NCBI GenBank assembly: GCA_020629375.1
Contig: JAHDDK010000008.1
Location: forward strand, 62,679 to 112,370
Origin: Acidimicrobiales bacterium
GTDB taxonomy: Bacteria > Actinomycetota > Acidimicrobiia > Acidimicrobiales > SHLQ01
Length of the DNA: 49,692 nt
Reading direction: 5' to 3'
Part shown: positions 27,013-37,300 of the stretch, piece by piece
How positions within the stretch are numbered: the first letter of the stretch is position 1
Layout of the letters: the number at the start of each line of letters is the position of its first letter
Notes under the pieces: model-generated
Database searches by the model: none
The model's input: only the letters and a program-made list of their open reading frames with translations
What the model was told of the DNA's origin: nothing
Program-made: the position numbers and the translations under genes

Positions 27013-28659
27013 TCAGCCGCCCACGGGCACGCAGCGTGCGCCTTCAGGGGGCCGACCAGGTTGAACGATACTGCTGGTCGGTATTGGCGTCGCTGGGCCA
27101 TTGTTCACATCGGTCGGTTCGGGGGGCACAGTTGAGGAGGTCGTTTGACCGATGTCCCCGCTTTCGATCGTCGTCGTGGGTTCGGTCGTCGTCGACGGAT
27201 CGGGGGCGATGCTCGTCGCTGCCGGATCCTGCTCTGCGGCATCAGCGGGTTGGACCGCAGATCGGGCAGGCATCGCATCGATCGCTTCACGAAAGGCGGC
27301 CTCGAGATCGGCGACCGGCCGGGGCGTCGTCCGAATACCAGCGAAGTCCGGGCCGATCGCGACGTCGAGCTGCGCATCGATCGCCGGCTCGAAGATCGGC
27401 GGAGCGGATAGATACCGGGCGACAAGAAGTGCACTTGCGGCCTCGGAAGGGTCGAATCGCAATGTGGTGACCTCGGCTGTCGTCTCGGCACCGCTGACGG
27501 CCGCAAACCCCCGCTCGCCAAACTGCTCCGCTACTCGATTCGCCTGATCCGCAGAGGCGGCGAAGACGTTCAGAGCGATGTCGTTCGGCCGGACCCCATC
27601 GCCTTGTCCCCGCAGCGTGGCGAGCAACGGCGTTGCCTCGAGAACCACGAGTGACTCGCCCAGATAGGTGCCGTCGTCGGCAAAGCGGGGTTCGCGCGGC
27701 AAGGTGTCGACGCGGAGCACGTCGGTATCGAACTCGCGGAAGGCCTCAGCGAGTTCGAGCATCTCGCCGGCGGTCAGGTCCTGATCAACCGTCACCGCCT
27801 GTGTTGCCGCCTCGACGACCTCGCGAATCCGGCCGACATCCGAGCCGATCGTCGCGAGAAGCTTCTCGAGGGCCAGGACAAGAAACAGCTGTTGGCGTTC
27901 GATGCGGGCGATGTCCGGGGCGGCGGCGGCCACCCGCACCCACTCGCCGTCGATCTGCTGCTCGAGGGATCGAGAGCGGACGTATGCGAGGGCCTGCGGA
28001 CCGTCGAGCGCCCAGCATCCCGCAGCGGGTACGGAGAGCCCAGAACCGGTGTCGCGGGCCGGGTGCGGAAAGTCGATCGGGACACCATCGACGAGGTCGA
28101 CGAGATCGGTGAACCCTGCGAAGTCGACCATCACGAAGTGATTGATCGGAATTTGCCAGTTCTCGTCGATCGTCGAGATAAGCCCTTCGACACCGGCGAT
28201 GGCCTGGACACCGTTGATCCGGATCTCGTCGCCGGATGGGCCGATCACGATCAGGTCACGAGGGACCGAAACGATCGCCGCTTCTCCGGTCGCCGGGTCG
28301 GCTCGGACGACAAGGATCGTGTCGGGCCGGACGATGCCTCGAGCTTCGTCATCGAGCTCACGTCCGGTTCGGATCGGATCGTCTTCGTCGAGGCCGACAG
28401 CGGAGTCGACGCCGATCATCAGGAAGTTGACGGGATCGCCGGGACCTCCCGATACGGCGAGGGCGTCAGCGCCGACGGAGATCCGTGGAAGCGTGGAGAG
28501 GACGGTGCTGGCATTCCAGACGACGGCTGCGGCGGCAAGGCATCCGCCGGACACGACAAGGCCGGCGACGATCAGCAGTCGTTGAGGCCACGACCGCCGT
28601 GACCGCCGGGCACGGGGTGCGTGGCCGCCGAGATCTGCGTCTTCGTCGGAGCCGGGCAT
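27013..28659 (-). CDS. LytR-CpsA-Psr (LCP) family phosphotransferase
   Basis: LCP enzymes attach lipid-linked glycopolymers to the wall, in actinobacteria including arabinogalactan to peptidoglycan. The 548-residue protein has a basic N-terminus, one helix at about 27-48, and an LCP domain with NFLMIGVD, RPDTILVVRAD, SVPRDLIV, HFVMVDFAGFTDLVDLVDG and ALAYVRSR followed by an ARIERQQLFL block. The Arg and Asp residues that bind polyprenyl pyrophosphate are in place. A LytR_C domain (about 380-465, with IALNVFAASADQANRVAEQF) follows, and then a Thr/Ser/Pro-rich tail. It sits between birA (12 bp) and ugd (17 bp), which argues that the sugars made downstream end up in a wall-attached polymer. Confidence 0.93.
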   Translation of the reverse strand: MPGSDEDADLGGHAPRARRSRRSWPQRLLIVAGLVVSGGCLAAAAVVWNASTVLSTLPRISVGADALAVSGGPGDPVNFLMIGVDSAVGLDEDDPIRTGRELDDEARGIVRPDTILVVRADPATGEAAIVSVPRDLIVIGPSGDEIRINGVQAIAGVEGLISTIDENWQIPINHFVMVDFAGFTDLVDLVDGVPIDFPHPARDTGSGLSVPAAGCWALDGPQALAYVRSRSLEQQIDGEWVRVAAAAPDIARIERQQLFLVLALEKLLATIGSDVGRIREVVEAATQAVTVDQDLTAGEMLELAEAFREFDTDVLRVDTLPREPRFADDGTYLGESLVVLEATPLLATLRGQGDGVRPNDIALNVFAASADQANRVAEQFGERGFAAVSGAETTAEVTTLRFDPSEAASALLVARYLSAPPIFEPAIDAQLDVAIGPDFAGIRTTPRPVADLEAAFREAIDAMPARSAVQPADAAEQDPAATSIAPDPSTTTEPTTTIESGDIGQTTSSTVPPEPTDVNNGPATPIPTSSIVQPGRPPEGARCVPVGG

Positions 28660-28671
28660 CGACGTGCGACG

Positions 28672-29457
28672 CTACCGGCCCGACTCACTCTGGCGGGGGC
28701 GCAGGTGAACGACATCGCCGACATCGATGCGTTGTTGTCGTCCATCGATGTCGACGACGAGTGCGCCGCTTTCGTCGATATCGGTCGCGACCCCCTCGAG
28801 GACCGCCGATGTCGACTCGATCCGCACCAGTCGGCCAATCGTGGCGCTACGACGCCGCTGCTGGTCCACGAGGTTCCGTTGTCCGAGTCGGGTCAGCTGT
28901 TGCAACTTCTGTTCCATCTCGGCCACGACGCCCGTCGCCAGAGAGGACCGGTCGACCGGTGTTCCAGCGATTTCGTCGAGGCACGAGGCAGACGGGGGCG
29001 CATCGTCGTCGACGGCGGTCGGCCACGACACGTTGAGCCCCAACCCACACACCACGGCCCCGGGTCGGCGGCCATCGAGCACAACTTCGCTGAGCATGCC
29101 CCCGACCTTGCGGTCCGATGCGTCGACAAGGTCGTTCGGCCACTTGAGCCGCACGGCAGCGCCGCTGGCGTCGATCGCGGCGCACGCGGCCAGGCCGAGG
29201 GCCATCGGCACGCCCGGCACGTTCGTCGGATCGGTCCATGGAACGAGAAAGGACACGGCGAGTCCGCTTGCGGGTGGGGCGACCCATGTCCGGTCGCGGC
29301 GGCCTCGACCGGCGGTCTGGTACTCGGCGAATCGGACCATCGGTGTCGCCGGATCCGACCGGGCGCGTTCGACGAGGTCGACGTTTGTCGAGCCGGTCTC
29401 CTCGACGATCTCGATCATTTCGAAACGGCCGGAAGGGTGTACATCGAGCGTGGGCAT
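28672..29457 (-). CDS. birA: Biotin--[acetyl-CoA-carboxylase] ligase
   Basis: Makes biotinyl-AMP and transfers biotin to the carrier Lys of acyl-CoA carboxylases. The 261-residue protein has ETGSTNVDL, the biotinyl-AMP loop QTAGRGRRDRTW, the catalytic KWPNDL, GGMLSEV and CGLGLNVSWP, and ends in the small C-terminal SH3-like domain. It begins directly with the catalytic domain, with no helix-turn-helix, so it cannot act as the E. coli-type repressor. An in-frame ATG 13 codons on (MIEIVEETGST) is an alternative start. It is divergent from the gene for its likely substrate, the biotin-carrying carboxylase subunit, and leads the envelope run with the LCP gene 12 bp downstream. Confidence 0.95.
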   Translation of the reverse strand: MPTLDVHPSGRFEMIEIVEETGSTNVDLVERARSDPATPMVRFAEYQTAGRGRRDRTWVAPPASGLAVSFLVPWTDPTNVPGVPMALGLAACAAIDASGAAVRLKWPNDLVDASDRKVGGMLSEVVLDGRRPGAVVCGLGLNVSWPTAVDDDAPPSASCLDEIAGTPVDRSSLATGVVAEMEQKLQQLTRLGQRNLVDQQRRRSATIGRLVRIESTSAVLEGVATDIDESGALVVDIDGRQQRIDVGDVVHLRPRQSESGR

Positions 29458-29546
29458 CGTTGCCAGTCTGTCCGTCGACGGGGTGTGCGTGACAGTTCCC
29501 CGAACTGAACTCGCCCCGAGGGGGTCGTGCCGACTAACACAGTGGG
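29458..29546. promoter_or_regulatory. Divergent promoter region of birA and the biotin carboxylase gene
   Basis: 89 bp separate the two starts. CTAACACAG directly before the carboxylase ATG could be a -10-like element for a near-leaderless transcript, but this is a weak guess. A GGGG is the only purine stretch near the carboxylase start. Confidence 0.3.
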
Positions 29547-31298
29547 ATGTTCTCGAAGGTGTTGGTGGCCAATCGTGGAGAGATCGCCGTCCGGGTGATC
29601 CGAGCGTGTCGCGAGCTCGGCGTCACGACCGTCGCGGTCTATTCCGAGCTGGACCGTGAAGCGCTCCACGTGCGCCTCGCCGACGAGGCGTATGCCCTCG
29701 GCGGGCAGACGGCGGCGGAGAGCTACATCAATCTCGATCGAATGCTCGAGGTGATCTCCGAGTCGGGCGCCGACGCGGTACATCCCGGGTATGGCTTCTT
29801 CTCCGAAAACGCCGATTTCGCCCGGGCGATCACCGAACTCGGCGTGACGTTCATCGGGCCGCCTCCCGAGGCGATCGAGGTGATGGGTGACAAGATCTCG
29901 GCACGCGAGGCAGCCGAACGTGTTGGCGTGTTCGGAGTGCCCGGCACCACCGAACTCATCACGAATCCCCAGCAAGTGTTGGATTTCGGTTCCGAGCACG
30001 GCTGGCCTGTGGCGATCAAGGCGGCTTACGGCGGAGGGGGTCGGGGAATGAAAGTCGTCGCCGACGCCGACGCTGTCGAGGCCGCTATCGAGTCGGCCCA
30101 GCGCGAGGCGCTCGCCTATTTCGGCCGTGACGAAATCTATATGGAGCGCTATCTGTCCAATCCCCGTCACGTCGAGGTGCAGGTGCTCGCCGACGCCCAT
30201 GGCACGTGCCTTTCGCTTGGCACGCGGGACTGTTCGGCACAGCGACGTCATCAGAAGCTGATCGAGGAGGCTCCGGCTCCGGGCATCGACCAGTCGATCC
30301 TCGATGCGATGGGCCAAGCAGCGATCGACGTGGCGATCGGCTGCGGATACACGAACGCCGGCACCGTCGAGTTTCTCTACGAAGACGGCGCGTTCTACTA
30401 CCTCGAGATGAACACGCGCCTCCAGGTCGAACACCCGGTGACCGAACTCGTCACCGGCATCGACCTCGTCGAGCAGCAGTTACGGGTCGCCTCGGGCGAA
30501 GCGTTGTCCTTCGGTGCCGACGACATCGAGATGCGTGGCCACGCCATCGAGATCCGGATCAACGCCGAAGATCCGGCCGAGGGCGCCTTCCTTCCCTCCC
30601 CCGGCCCGATCAACAAGCTCGTCGCTGCCGATGGGTTTGGCACGCGGTTCGACACCGGCTACGAATCCGGCGACGAGATCAGCCAGTTCTATGACAATCT
30701 CGTCGGCAAGCTCTGCGTCTGGGGCTCGGACCGTGACACCGCCATCCGCCGGGCTGTCCGGGCCCTCGACGAAATGGTGATCGAGGGGGTCGCAACGACA
30801 ATCCCGGCTGATCGAGCGATCCTCACGGCCGATGCCTTCGTCGCGAACGAGCACTCCACCAACTGGGTCGAGAACACGCTCGACCTGACGGGTGTTCGGT
30901 CGGCGGCATCAGCAGCTCCGGAATCCGAGGAGCCGCTGGTCGAACGAACTGTTCCGGTGGAGGTCGACGGTCGACGGTTCGACGTGAAGATGTGGGTGCC
31001 CGAGCAGGCGGCCGCAGCAGCCGCTCCGGCACCACAGCGACGCTCGGCGGCAGCGTCGTCGAGCAGCGCCTCCGGTGGCGGATCCGGCGCGGTCACCGCT
31101 CCCATGCAGGGCACGATTGTGGGCCTGAAGGTCGAGGTCGGCGACACCGTCAGCGCGGGAGACGCCGTGGTCGTGCTGGAAGCAATGAAGATGGAGAACT
31201 CCATCGACGCCGACATCGACGGCACGGTCGTCGAGATCGCCGTGGCCGAAGGCGACTCGGTCGGCGCAGGCGATCTTTTGGTGAAGATCGAGGCCTGA
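29547..31298 (+). CDS. accA3: Acyl-CoA carboxylase alpha subunit (biotin carboxylase + biotin carrier)
   Basis: Carboxylates biotin with ATP and bicarbonate for acetyl- or propionyl-CoA carboxylation, supplying malonyl- or methylmalonyl-CoA. The 583-residue protein has the biotin carboxylase domain at about 1-450 with KVLVANRGEIAVRV, HPGYGFFSENADFA, the glycine-rich KAAYGGGGRGMKVV, RDCSAQRRHQKLIEEAPAP and FLEMNTRLQVEH-type block (YLEMNTRLQVEHPVTE). A Ser/Ala-rich linker leads to the biotinyl domain at about 510-583 with EAMKMEN, the biotinylated Lys at about 548. This two-domain form is the actinobacterial AccA type. No carboxyltransferase (AccD) gene is in the window. The symbol follows the mycobacterial gene with the same neighbour birA; which acyl-CoA is used depends on the beta subunit. 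Confidence 0.94.
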   Translation: MFSKVLVANRGEIAVRVIRACRELGVTTVAVYSELDREALHVRLADEAYALGGQTAAESYINLDRMLEVISESGADAVHPGYGFFSENADFARAITELGVTFIGPPPEAIEVMGDKISAREAAERVGVFGVPGTTELITNPQQVLDFGSEHGWPVAIKAAYGGGGRGMKVVADADAVEAAIESAQREALAYFGRDEIYMERYLSNPRHVEVQVLADAHGTCLSLGTRDCSAQRRHQKLIEEAPAPGIDQSILDAMGQAAIDVAIGCGYTNAGTVEFLYEDGAFYYLEMNTRLQVEHPVTELVTGIDLVEQQLRVASGEALSFGADDIEMRGHAIEIRINAEDPAEGAFLPSPGPINKLVAADGFGTRFDTGYESGDEISQFYDNLVGKLCVWGSDRDTAIRRAVRALDEMVIEGVATTIPADRAILTADAFVANEHSTNWVENTLDLTGVRSAASAAPESEEPLVERTVPVEVDGRRFDVKMWVPEQAAAAAAPAPQRRSAAASSSSASGGGSGAVTAPMQGTIVGLKVEVGDTVSAGDAVVVLEAMKMENSIDADIDGTVVEIAVAEGDSVGAGDLLVKIEA

Positions 31299-31322
31299 CC
31301 CTCGCCAGATCGTCGAGCCGTG

Positions 31323-34300
31323 TCAGCAGACGGATCGTCGAGACGTTGCGACGAAGAGGAGACCTGCGCCGAGGAGAAGCAAGGCCAGCAACACGAGGTT
31401 TCCGAACGACCCTCCGGTGAATGGAAGCGATCCGCCGGTCCTCGTCGGCGGCGACGCCGACGATGCGGCGGACGCAGTCAACGCTTCATCTGTCGTGATG
31501 CCGTTAGCACTCACCGAGACGACGTTCGTGAACGCTCCCTCTCGATCGGCGGTCGTCGTGAGGGTGAGCGTCTCGGCACTCCCCTGCTCGAGCGACGCGA
31601 CCGCACATGTGACCGTGCCGGTGTGCTCGTCACATTCGAGGCCAGCGGCGCTGTGGGAGACATGGGTCAAGCCAGCAGGTAAATCGTCGACGATCGTGAT
31701 CGGAACGGTCACGTCGTCTGGGCCCTCGTTGGTGACCGTGATGACCCATTCGATCGAATCGCCGACCGTCACATTGCCCTGATCCGTTGTCTTGGTGATC
31801 ACGAGCCGGGCGTCGTTGCCTCGGACCGGCACGGTGACATCGGTTTCGGTGTCCTCGTCGGTCTCGTTCGACCGGGCGATGGCGATGTTCGTCGCCTCCC
31901 CGATCTCGATGTCGGTGGCCACTTCGCTCACGATGGTGACGACGATTGTCTCGCCGGGGGCGATCGCCTCGATCGAGCAGGTCACCGAGATGTCACCAAA
32001 GCACCCGTCCGGTGAGCTCGCGAACGACATCCCGGCCGGCAGATCGTCGATCACGAGGACGTCGGTGGCCGTCGACGGGCCATCGTTGGTGACGGTGAGC
32101 TCCCACGTCGCCTCGACGCCCGGCGTGACCGCATCTCCGACGAGCTGCTTGTCGAGGGTCAACGTGACCTCCCGATCGGCCGGGACGGTTGCCTCGCCGC
32201 CGTTGTCGGTCGGATCAGGATCCGGTGTGTCCGAGTCCACGGTCGCCGTGTTCGTGATTGTCGACCCGGACTCGACATCACTGGCGATGTCGAACGAAAC
32301 GACGAAGGTGACCTCAGCCGCAGCATCGAGCGACGAGGCGGTGCAAATCACTGAGGTTCCGCCCGCGTCGAGTGCGCAGGAGGGGTCGGAACCGGCCGGG
32401 TCGAAGCTGAGCCCTGCCGGTACGACGTCGGTGATCGCCACGTTTGCCGCCGTCGATGGCCCGGCGTTGGTGACGATGAGCTCGTAGGCGATGGACTCGC
32501 CCGCGACGACATCATCGGACAGCGAGCGCTTCTCGAGCGCGAGGTTGGCCTCGGGTTCGGTGGTCTCGGTCACCTCGTCCTCATTGTCGGATGGGTCTGG
32601 GTCAGGGACGTCCGAGCTCGCTACTGCGCCGTTGCCAAGGTCGCCAGTGAAGGCTTCGTCGAGGAACGTCGCGATGGTAAAGGTGACAGACTCTCCGTTG
32701 GCGAGCAGCGCCTCGGTACACGTGATCGTCTGCGGATCGACCGGATCGGGGACACATGCCGTAGACGACGCTGCGGCATCGAAGTCGAGAGCAGGGTCGA
32801 GCGTGTCGACGACGGCGATGTTTGGTGCTTGTGATGGCCCGTCGTTGACGACGGTGATCTCCCAGATCGCCGTCGTGCCGGGCACGAGCGGGCCGTTGGC
32901 GAGCGTCTTCGTGACGCCGATGTCGGCCTCGGGCCGAACCTCTGTCTCGTCATCGTCGGTGTCATTGTCCGGGTCAGGGTCGGGACTGTCGGAGGTCACG
33001 GTCACGTTGTTGCGACTCGGACTTGCGGCCGTGTCGTCGACGTCGGCGACGAGTTCGAACCCAACCGTCTCCGACGCGCCCACCGTGCCGAGGCTGCAGG
33101 TGACGATCGGGCCGGTGGCGGTGCAGGTGGCACCGGTTGCGGAGTTGAAGGTGAACCCGGCAGGCAAGCTGTCGGTGACGACGACGTTGGCGGCATCGGA
33201 TGGACCGTTGTTGACCACCGTGATCGTGTAGGACTGCGAGGTCCCGGCGACGACGTCGCCGTCGGACTGCTTGGTGATCTGAAGGTCACTCTCGCGGCGG
33301 ATGTCGGTCGTTTCGGTGTCGGACACCGGGTCGCTCGAATCCGAGTCCGTCGTCGCCGTGTTGGCGATCGTCGTTCCGTCGGCGACGGAGGGGTCGACCT
33401 CGGCGACGACCGTGACGGTGACGGAGTTGTCGAGTGCGAGGGTGGCAAACGCACAGCTCACGGTGCCGGCGGCTTCGGAGCACGATGGGTTGTCGACGGA
33501 CACGAAAGACACCTCTGGTGGGAGCACGTCGTCGATCGTGACGTTGGCGGCGTCGCTCGGCCCGAGGTTCTCGACCGTGATCGCCCAGGTGATGTTCTCT
33601 CCGGCGACGACCGGATCGGTGACGTCGTCCTTGACGATGTCGAGCAGGCTGTCGCGGGCGACGGTTGCGGTGTCTTGTCCGTCGTTGTCACCGGGGTCCG
33701 GATCGTCGGTGTCGGAGCTGACCGTGACGGTGTTCGGAAGGTCGGTCGCCGCCGTGACTCCGGGGTCGACGTCGACGACCATGATGATCTGGTCGGTCCC
33801 GCCGTTTGCGAGGTCGCCGAGCGGGCACGTGACGATTGCCCCTGCGGCGGTGCAGCGGGGATCGGAGGCGGCGTTGAAGGTCGTGCCGCCAGGCAGGGTG
33901 TCGGTGACGACGACGGCGATGGCGTCGGATGGACCGTCGTTGCGGACGTCGATGACCCAGGAGTAGGTCTCGCCGGCCGTGGCGTTGCCGTCGCCATCCT
34001 TGGTGATGGACAGATCGGCCTGGTTGTCGACCGGCACGTCGTGGTCGTCGTCGTTGTTCGTCGGGTCGGGGTCGGGCTGGTCTGCGCTCACGGTTGCGGT
34101 GTTGGTGATGGATCTGCCGTCTGCGAAGTCGCTCGGAATGTCGATGAACACCGCAATGCTCACCGACGCCTGATCGGCCAGTGTGCCGATCGTGCAGGTC
34201 ACCGTTGTCGCCACGGCGCTGCAGGACGCATCGGACAGGGATGCGTTGAACGTGGTCCCCGCAGGGATCGTGTCGGTGATGACCACGCCGGTGGCGTCAG

Positions 34301-37300
34301 AGGGTCCGTCGTTGGTCACGGTGAGCGTCCACGGATGGGGCTCTCCGGCGACCGCCGTGGTCTTGGAGCTCGTCTTCACGAGGGCGAGATCGCTCTCGGC
34401 ATCGATCGTGGTGGTGTCGCTGTCGGAGTTGTCGTCGGGATCGGGATCGTCGGTGTCGCTCGAGACGGAGGCCGTGTTGACCACGGAGGAACCGGCGGGG
34501 AGAGCCGAGTCAAGCGTTGCGGTGATCGTGATCGTTGCCGAGGTCTCATCGGCCACGGTCGCCGCAGTACACGTGACGACCTGGCCCACAACGGTGCAGC
34601 CCATCTCGGCGGACGTGGCGACGATGCTGGAGAGCGCTGGCGGTAGAGCGTCGGAGACGACGACGTTCTGTGCGTCTGAGGGCCCGTCGTTGGTGACGGT
34701 GAGGGTGTAGGTGATCGTCTCGCCGGCGATGGGCGCTGCTGGCGTGCTGGTCTTGGTCAGCGCGAGATCGGCTGAGGCCTCGAGCACGACGTCGTCTTCG
34801 GCGTTGTTGTTGTCGGGGTCGGGGTCATCTTCGGTGGCCGACACGTCGACTCGGTTGATGACCGTCGATCCGTCGGGGGCATCGGCGGCGATGGCCGAGT
34901 CGACGGTGACCGTCGCCGATTCTCCCGGTGCGAGTGTCGGGATCGAGCAACCGAACGAGGTCCCTGCGTTGGAGCACGCCCCGTGGGTCGTCGTGACGGC
35001 GGTCGCCGTGATCGCCGAGGGCATCGTGTCGGCGATCAGCACGTTGGTGGCAACCGAAGGTCCGTCGTTGGTGACGACGATCGTCCAGCCGATGGTGCTT
35101 CCAGCGGTTGCCGAGGCCGCTCCTGCGGTCTTCGTGACGCGCACGTCGGCCTGGCGGTCGATGTCGGTGTCGACCGAGTCGTCGTTGTTCGACCCGTCCG
35201 GATCGTCGGTGTCCGAGCTGACCGAGGCGTCGTTGGTGAGCGTTGCGCCATCAGCAACGTCGGCTGCAATGTCGACGACGACGGTGAGATTGACGACGGC
35301 ACCTGGGGCCATGGTCCCGATCGTGCAGGTGACTCCGGCGGCGCAGATGGGTGAGGAACCGGTCGTCACGAAGGTCATTCCGGCGGGCAGCACGTCGGTG
35401 ACGTCGACATTGGTCGCCGTCGAGGGGCCGTTGTTCTCGACCGTGAGTGTGTAGGTGATTTGCTCACCTGCGAGCGCAGCCGCTGGTCCACTCTTCGTGA
35501 GGACGAGATCCGCGAGTGGTGTCGCCGACGTCGTGTCGGTCGAGGAGTTGTTTGCCGGGGTCGGGTCGGGTGAGTCACTGCCGACGACGGCGGTGTTCAC
35601 GAGATCGCCGGTGTGGTCGCTCGCGACGTCGACAGCGATGGTGAGCACGATCTGTTGGCCGGGGGGCATCGTGCCGAGCGAACACGTCACTCCGGCCACA
35701 CACGCTGCCGAACTGCCGGCGGCGTTGAAGGTCAATCCGGCCGGAAGTGTGTCGGTGACAACGACGTTCACGGCATCGGACGCGCCGTTGTTGCGAACGG
35801 TGAGTGTGTAGCTCTCGGTGGTGCCGGGAACGAACGTCGGATCATCGGCGAGCTTGACGATCTGCAGGTCGGCTTGCTCCTCGACGTCGATTTCTGCGGT
35901 GTCGTCGTTGTTGTCGGGGTCGGGGTCGACCTGATCGGCGGTGGCCGACGCAGCGTTGATGTAGGTGCCCTCCGACTGGGCACTCGAGACATCGGCCACG
36001 ACGACGAACGTTGCGCTCTCACCGGGCAGCAACGTCCCTGCGGTACAGGTCACTCCCGTCACGCATCCAGCGGTGCTCGACCCGGCGTCGAACGCAAAGC
36101 CGGCTGGCAGCGAATCGGTGACCGTGACGGACGTGGCGGTCGACGGACCGTCGTTGCGAACAACGATCTGGAAGCTCGCAGGTGTGCCCGCAACGATCGG
36201 GCTGGTGAGCGTCGTCTTCGTGGTGACGAGATCTGCTCTGGCCGAGACGTCGGTCTCGACGTCGTCACGGTCGTTGGACGGGTCCGTGTCGATCGTCGTG
36301 GTGGTCGCCGACGCGGAGTTCGTCAGCGTCGTGCCGTCAGCGACGGATGGATCGACATCGCCGTCGATCCGGATCGACACGTTGGCCCCGGGGGCCATGT
36401 TGCCGAGCGAACAGGAAACGACCCCAGCGGCGTGCGCGCAGCTCACCGTGCCGACGAGCACGGTGACCGAGCTGAAGGAGACCCCTGGGGGAAGCGTGTC
36501 GGTCACCTCCACGACGTTCGCCTGCGACGGTCCCGCGTTCGCAACGTCGAGCGTCCAGGAGATCGCATTGCCAGCGAGCACCTCGGTGGGGCCACTCTTG
36601 TCGAGCGATACATCGGCCCGTGCCGAAGCTGTCGTTTCTTCGGAGTCGTCCACCGGGTCGCTGGAATCACCGTCGCCGATGACTCGATTGGTGAGAATCG
36701 TTCCGTCCGGCAAGGCCGGGTCGACCGCTGCGGTGACGGTCGTCGTGAAGACGTCACCCGGCATCATGGTCCCGATCGTGCAGGTGACGACGTTGCCGAC
36801 GTTGGCACACGTGGCGGCGTCGGCAACCGACACGAAGGTGAGCCCTGCCGGGAGCGGGTCGGTCAGCACGGCGTTCGTCTCGATGGATGGGCCGAGGTTT
36901 TCGAGCCGCAGCGTGTACGTGACGTTGGTCCCGGCGACCACGGGGTCGGCCAAGTCGCTCTTCTCGACGTTGAGCTGCACGGTCCGGTTGACGTCGGTGG
37001 TCACCTGCGAGGTGTCGTTGGTCGGGACGGGGTCGTTCTCGTTGCCGGAGATCGTTGCGGTGTTGAGCAGACTCGTGTCCTGGGCGAGTCCGGGATCGAC
37101 GTCGACGACGATGGTCACGCTGCCGGTGGCCGACGGTGCGAGCGTGCCGATGGTGCACGTGACCGTGGCACCACCTGCTGAGCAGGCGGCGCTCGACGAG
37201 CCGGCGTCGAAGGTGCCATCGGCTGGGAGCGTGTCGACGATGGTGACGCCGGTGGCGGTGGACGGGCCGTTGTTGGCGTAGTCGAGGCTGTAGGAGATCT

